Assembly (NCBI RefSeq): GCF_001723175.1
Contig: NC_064653.1
Coordinates: 2,852,001 to 2,916,000, forward strand
DNA: 64,000 bases
Reading direction: 5' to 3'
Source of the DNA: Penicillium oxalicum
Taxonomy: Eukaryota > Ascomycota > Eurotiomycetes > Eurotiales > Aspergillaceae
Every line of letters begins with the position of its first letter. The stretch's first letter is position 1. Shown here piece after piece: positions 59,671-64,000 of the stretch. The notes below the pieces were generated by a model. That model was not told where the DNA came from and did no database searches. It saw only the letters and a program-made list of their open reading frames with translations. The position numbers were made by a program, and so were the translations under genes.

Positions 59671-62613
59671 ATGACGTGAGGGGATCGTGTTCGATCAACG
59701 TCGGACACTGTGAGCACCCACCCTTGATTTTGTTTCCCCTCCTCTGTCGTTTCTATTCCTGTGTCTCCGGGTGTCGTGTGGGTTGATTCTGCGTGCTGGG
59801 GTTCCCTCTCCCCCCGGGAAGTCGCTCTGTTCCATTCCTCGTAGATACTAGCGTATTGGCTCGCTGCCTCGGTTGTAACGATTTTATGATTCATTTGGAG
59901 CTGCTCGTATTGTTTTGTCTTGTGGTTCATTGCCCAGTCCAGGCCTGATCTGTCCGTCCCTGCTGTGACTTTTGTTTGTGATTTCTCCCAGCAAGGGAAC
60001 GCTCTCCATCTTTGTGATCTGGCGCAGCATTGGTGTGTCAGGATGTACGACTGAAACGAATTGACGACTGTTCATGGTGTTGTGGTTGAGCGCATTCGGT
60101 AGATCCTCCAGAGTCATCCGCTGAAATGCTGACATGAAGTCAGTGTCGACCCGCCATCGGAGTACCCTGTCTGCCATCGTGAATTCTGATCTACGTTGAG
60201 CCCCAGTTCGCTCCATGATTGGGGTTGCTCCCGAAGTGACTCGCGCTGGCAACTCTTGTCCATGAAGCTTCGTAAAGAGACATCCAAAGACATTCAGTCA
60301 AATCTCAGCCTTAGCACCGAGGAAATAAAAATCACAAGGGCCACCATGGCTGCCAGCTAGACATAAATAAAGGTGCAACGCAACACACACGGGCCAAGTG
60401 ATGCGTTGGCACTGCATGAAGCCAATCCCCGTCACGGACGTCGGGTGTCACTCGGGACGATGACATGCCCGGTCTTCAAACCAACCGCCTCTGGCTTCAA
60501 AGAGCGGGTCAAATGCTTATACAGCTAAGGTTATTAGTCTCCTAGTCAAATTGAAAATGGGTTAGTGCCTCTTTTTTTTTACCACGAGGGCATAGAAATG
60601 CGTTCCCTATTGTGGAATTCCCCTAACGAATGGGTGCTATTGGCTGACTTGAAGTTCCTCGGGTCAAGCAGCAGCTCTTCATGTTGAATCCAATTAATAC
60701 AGATTGCGAGGCCCCCACCTCGTCGATACTTGGCATGTCACAGATGTTCAGTCGTCGCCCCGATCCACTTGAACAGAAGGCGGATCATTGCAGTGGAACA
60801 ATGGAATCAGCAGAGAAGGCTGATTTTGGTGAAGTCAGGACAAACGGCTTCAAAATACAGGTTTTTACCTTTCTGTGGACATGAATTTTTTCTCAAGTCG
60901 AAGAAGTTCATCTCGAGCATGAGCTCGGTTACTGCAGCGGTAGGTAGGACATACGTAGGTTCCTATCTAAGCACTGGTTGACGCTAAGCAATTGCGATGC
61001 ACCTCCCAAACCCCAATCTTAGTGTAGGATTCTAGTCCTACCGTGTACGAATCAAAGCTGTCCCTACTTACAACGAGTCATGTTCAGTATAGGTCCAATG
61101 AAGTACCGCTGAATTGGAAAAATTTGCTACGTCATTGGTGTCGTATGCATAGAGCATCCCTGTGAAATGACGTTCCTGCGGTGACTGAACTCAGTACGGT
61201 CTGTACCCTTCAGCAGCACAAAATGTATATGTGCACCGGATAGCGGCTACACAGCATTTGGCTCAGGACTGTGTCAGTCGCCGAGGCCATGGCGGACAGA
61301 ATGTGGCGGATGTGACTGGTCTTGTGAGCTCTGGCGGAGCGATCGGAATGATCGTTATCGACCGGAGGCTGGCGAGACACCCTCCAAGCTGGCGTAATAC
61401 ATATTAATCGACTGTCGCTCGGACGGTAAAGAGATTCTGACGGTGCAGACGGGCGGGGGGCTCTGCGACCTCATAGGAGCATAAGACGCTTCTTCCGATC
61501 GACGGCTCCACTGTCATGCGGTAATCCTGTAGGTACTTAATTTAGTTGGTACTGACGGGGCATTCGGAACCATCATTTCTATTGCTTCTCGTCTTCTTCT
61601 ATAGCCTGTGTGAAGCGTAGCAAAGAGTATAGAGACATCTCGGTATCGTGGGTGGCGCTACGCAGTTATTGATGCAGAAAGTCAAGCAAGAACCCTCTCT
61701 TCCTCTAGTAGGTTTTACAGAATGTTCAGGTACTTTGAGCAGACTTTCAGAGTGAGTATGTTGTCAGTCCTGCGCCTTCCTCCACATCGCGTGGAGCTTG
61801 ACTTGATTGGCATGTGGACGATGAATCCCCACTTGACTGCGCCGCATGCTTTGCCTCCATCGCATCTGCGATCGTGCGGATGCTGCGAGATGAGGACGCA
61901 GAGGCCGAGGCGGAAATTATTAATCAGCTCTTCTTGGGGGAGTACACAACTGATACTAGGCAAGCAGTCACTACTAAACAGTAGTACATCGGACATCCAG
62001 TCCATACTCGTACTTTTCGTGGTGACCTACTAGTACTCGACCAGGTACTCCTGTACTTTGGCCAGTAGGCACAAGGAACTCCAAGCACTAGGCGTACCGT
62101 GCGGTACCCATCATCACGGCGGCTGAATTCAAGATAGACACAGCATTCTAGAGGGCTTGGAACAGCGTAGAATAGTGAACACAGCCTCATTGCAATCATG
62201 GGGCGAAAACTCCCCTACACGGGCGGTGGGCTCTTTGTATGGAAATTCATACCCCCGTCCGAACCTGCTCGCAGCCCTGGATTTTCATGAAATCATCACA
62301 ACCTTGCAGCCTAAAGTGCCAAGACCCACCCGCCTTCCGTTTCTCTCTCTCTCGCTCTCTCGCTCTCTCTTGGCCCCCCCCAGCCTCATCCACTTGTGAC
62401 TTGAGACTGTCGTCTCCATTCTCTCGGTTTACAATTCACAAAGAATTCGCCCCCCCAGCATCTTCATTAGTCTTCATTCAGTCCTCTCAAAAGATCAACG
62501 GGCTGGTGGATTTCCATCATCGCAAACATTGTCGGATTGAGCCTTGACGGAGCTCTCTTTTCACGGACCTCCTGCGATCTCTCTCTTCCCTCGATTTCTC
62601 CGCCCAAAATACC
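59671..62613. other. Large intergenic region
   Basis: 2.94 kb between two same-strand genes. A minus-strand frame (59884-60252, 122 residues) lies in the ARL8 3' flank but matches nothing I know. There are GTAC-rich patches (61531-61555, 62020-62060), and a CT microsatellite near 62342-62370 lies in the RCR gene's leader region. No gene was recognised. Confidence 0.45.
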
Positions 62614-63260
62614 ATGGCCGTCCTTTCACGACGTTATTGGTAAGTTCTGTGTGATTCTCTCTGTCCTTTGGTTCTGGAAATATACAATGTGCCCCTCATG
62701 AGCAAAACACTAATCTCATCCCCACAGCGGTTTTTATGATGATTGCGGCGGGCATTCCGACTGGGATAGCTGGGGTCGTTGGGTAGCGTTTGCAGTCATC
62801 GTCTTCTGTGCTTTCATCTTGTTCCTCGGATTTTCGTGAGTATGGTCTGGCTTGGCTTTTTCCGATTGCCTTTGGGACTCCTTGCTCTCCTTGCAATGAC
62901 GTCTTGCGATCACGATTTATTGAGCATACGTTCAAACTGACCATCATTGCGTCATGCAGTTGTCTCAACGCCCGTCGACGTCGTCGTCATGGCCTCCGCC
63001 CTATCACGGGAACGGGATGGATGGCGCCTCCTCCTGGACCTCCTCCCCCTCATCAACCGGTCTACTACGGGAACCAGAACGACTACTACGGCTCGCCACC
63101 ACCCCCTCAATACTCGGCAAACCCCCAAAACTACGGCTACTTTGGCGCCCAGAACCCCGGACAACAGCAGAATGGCATCGAGCTACAACAGCCCGCTGCT
63201 GCTCACGCAGCAAGCCGGGCTTACAGTCCGCCTCCAGGCCCCCCTCCCTCAAAGGTCTAA
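62614..63260 (+). CDS. RCR-family (resistance to Congo red) membrane protein
   Basis: A 144-residue single-pass protein of the RCR family, which in yeast affects chitin deposition and trafficking of plasma-membrane proteins. Exons are 62614-62639, 62728-62835 and 62960-63260, phases closed. The order matches the family: a short Cys/aromatic lumenal head (YCGFYDDCGGHSDWDSWGRW), one membrane helix (VAFAVIVFCAFILFLGFS), then a Cys and a basic stop-transfer patch CLNARRRRRHGLRP, followed by a Pro/Tyr/Gln-rich cytosolic tail. The tail contains PPPPQY (PPxY-like), the kind of site used to recruit Rsp5/NEDD4 ubiquitin ligases in yeast Rcr proteins; that role here is inferred. The first intron starts GTAAGT and falls within the Cys9 codon. 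Confidence 0.88.
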
Positions 63261-64000
63261 ATGTGTTTGCGTTGCGCAAAGCCCTGGAGTTGATCATGAA
63301 AATTCCGGTACATTGCGCCTGCTCCGGTCCCCGTTTACGACTTTGGCCCCTCCCTCCCTCTTTCTTTATTTGCGAGAATGATCCTCCGGGCCGAGGGATA
63401 TGAACTTCGATGGGTTGGCGGAGTGTTGCATGCCCGCCAATCATTCAATCTCCCCCTTCGCATCCCCTTGATCAATTGCTTCGACCGAGGAAAATGCTGT
63501 GTCGCCGCGGCTATGCTATTCAATGGGGGCCTCTATGCGATCATGCGAATCATGACAGACCTCTGTTCTGTCTCTTCGCCGGCCTTTTTTTCCGATGATT
63601 GAGACTGTGTGGTTCGCAAGGGGGGATCTTTGACCGATGACTGAACGTGACCGTGGCCGGTGCAAGTTTATTGCTTTGTTTTCCCTTTTTTCCACTTATA
63701 CCACGTCACGCTTTACCTTGATGTTTTCTCTTTTTGTGATGGATTTCAATCTCCACTATTAATGACATACCCAAGAGCTTTTTTAGCCTACCAGTACCAA
63801 TGTTGATTCTTGTCAGATTTATGCAATTTCTTACACGGATGGTACTACTGTAGTTTGGAAGTTGTTGAGAATGAGGACACTCTCCAGCGGTGGAAGAATC
63901 TTGTCGCTCACCGAGAATGGAGATCTGCAAGTTTTCTTACAGTATGTAGTACTACTATCTTGCGGCAGCATACGGGCAGGACTGGTGGCCCGGCTTTCTT
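63261..64000. other. 3' flank of the RCR gene and window end
   Basis: 740 bases with no recognised gene. It holds the RCR 3' UTR and a GTAGTACTACTA patch near 63943-63957. Confidence 0.45.

Noticed and set aside
59884..60252. 122-residue minus-strand frame downstream of ARL8
   Set aside because: The composition is protein-like, but no homologue is known to me and no introns or partner exons were found. It lies in the ARL8 3' flank.
62340..62372. CTCTCT(CG) microsatellite as a possible CRISPR-like or satellite array
   Set aside because: A simple pyrimidine-rich repeat typical of fungal promoters and leaders, with no unit-spacer structure.

Overview
The window is nuclear DNA of a filamentous ascomycete. 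Short GT-AG introns (about 50-110 nt), a thiamine-thiazole synthase gene with a fungal TPP riboswitch, a Pil1-type eisosome protein, COMPASS and SWI/SNF subunits, fungal Zn2Cys6 and MFS families and a multimodular NRPS all point to Pezizomycotina. The protein flavour is that of Eurotiales (Aspergillus/Penicillium), but species cannot be fixed from the sequence alone. Gene models were built by hand from reading frames plus splice signals; exon junctions are given only where the phases close.

Layout. 1-9 kb is mostly housekeeping: the 3' part of a GH128 beta-1,3-glucanase, a COMPASS Swd3/WDR5 protein, an Isc1-type inositol phosphosphingolipid phospholipase C with two apparent frameshifts, and Thi4 preceded by its TPP aptamer. 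9-15 kb holds two membrane transport genes, an ArAE/Bre4-like protein and an allantoate/nicotinate-type MFS permease.

15.6-36.4 kb looks like a secondary-metabolite cluster. It contains a 2529-residue bimodular NRPS (C*-A-T-C-A-T-C), a carboxymuconolactone-decarboxylase-like protein, a MECR-like enoyl reductase without a transit peptide, a 14-TM-type efflux pump and a Zn2Cys6 regulator. The first A domain lacks the Asp that binds an alpha-amino group and has Ser and Arg in its pocket, so its substrate is probably an acid that is not an alpha-amino acid. The 7-mer CGGAAAT occurs 11 times in the promoter DNA of four of these genes and only sporadically elsewhere. It is the best candidate for the cluster regulator's binding site.

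36.4-40.2 kb is a gene-free, AT-rich stretch with long homopolymers (a run of 22 G). 40.2-46.3 kb is housekeeping again: the SWI/SNF-RSC subunit Ssr4, Pil1 with its start codon split by an intron, and the proteasome beta5 subunit. 46.5-48 kb is a graveyard where a decayed DDE transposase abuts a 5'-truncated, frameshifted AIM9-like kinase. A tRNA-Gly(GCC), a Gln/His/Pro-rich protein, RNA polymerase I subunit RPA2, an ARL8 GTPase with a 20-nt exon and an RCR (Congo red resistance) membrane protein complete the window.
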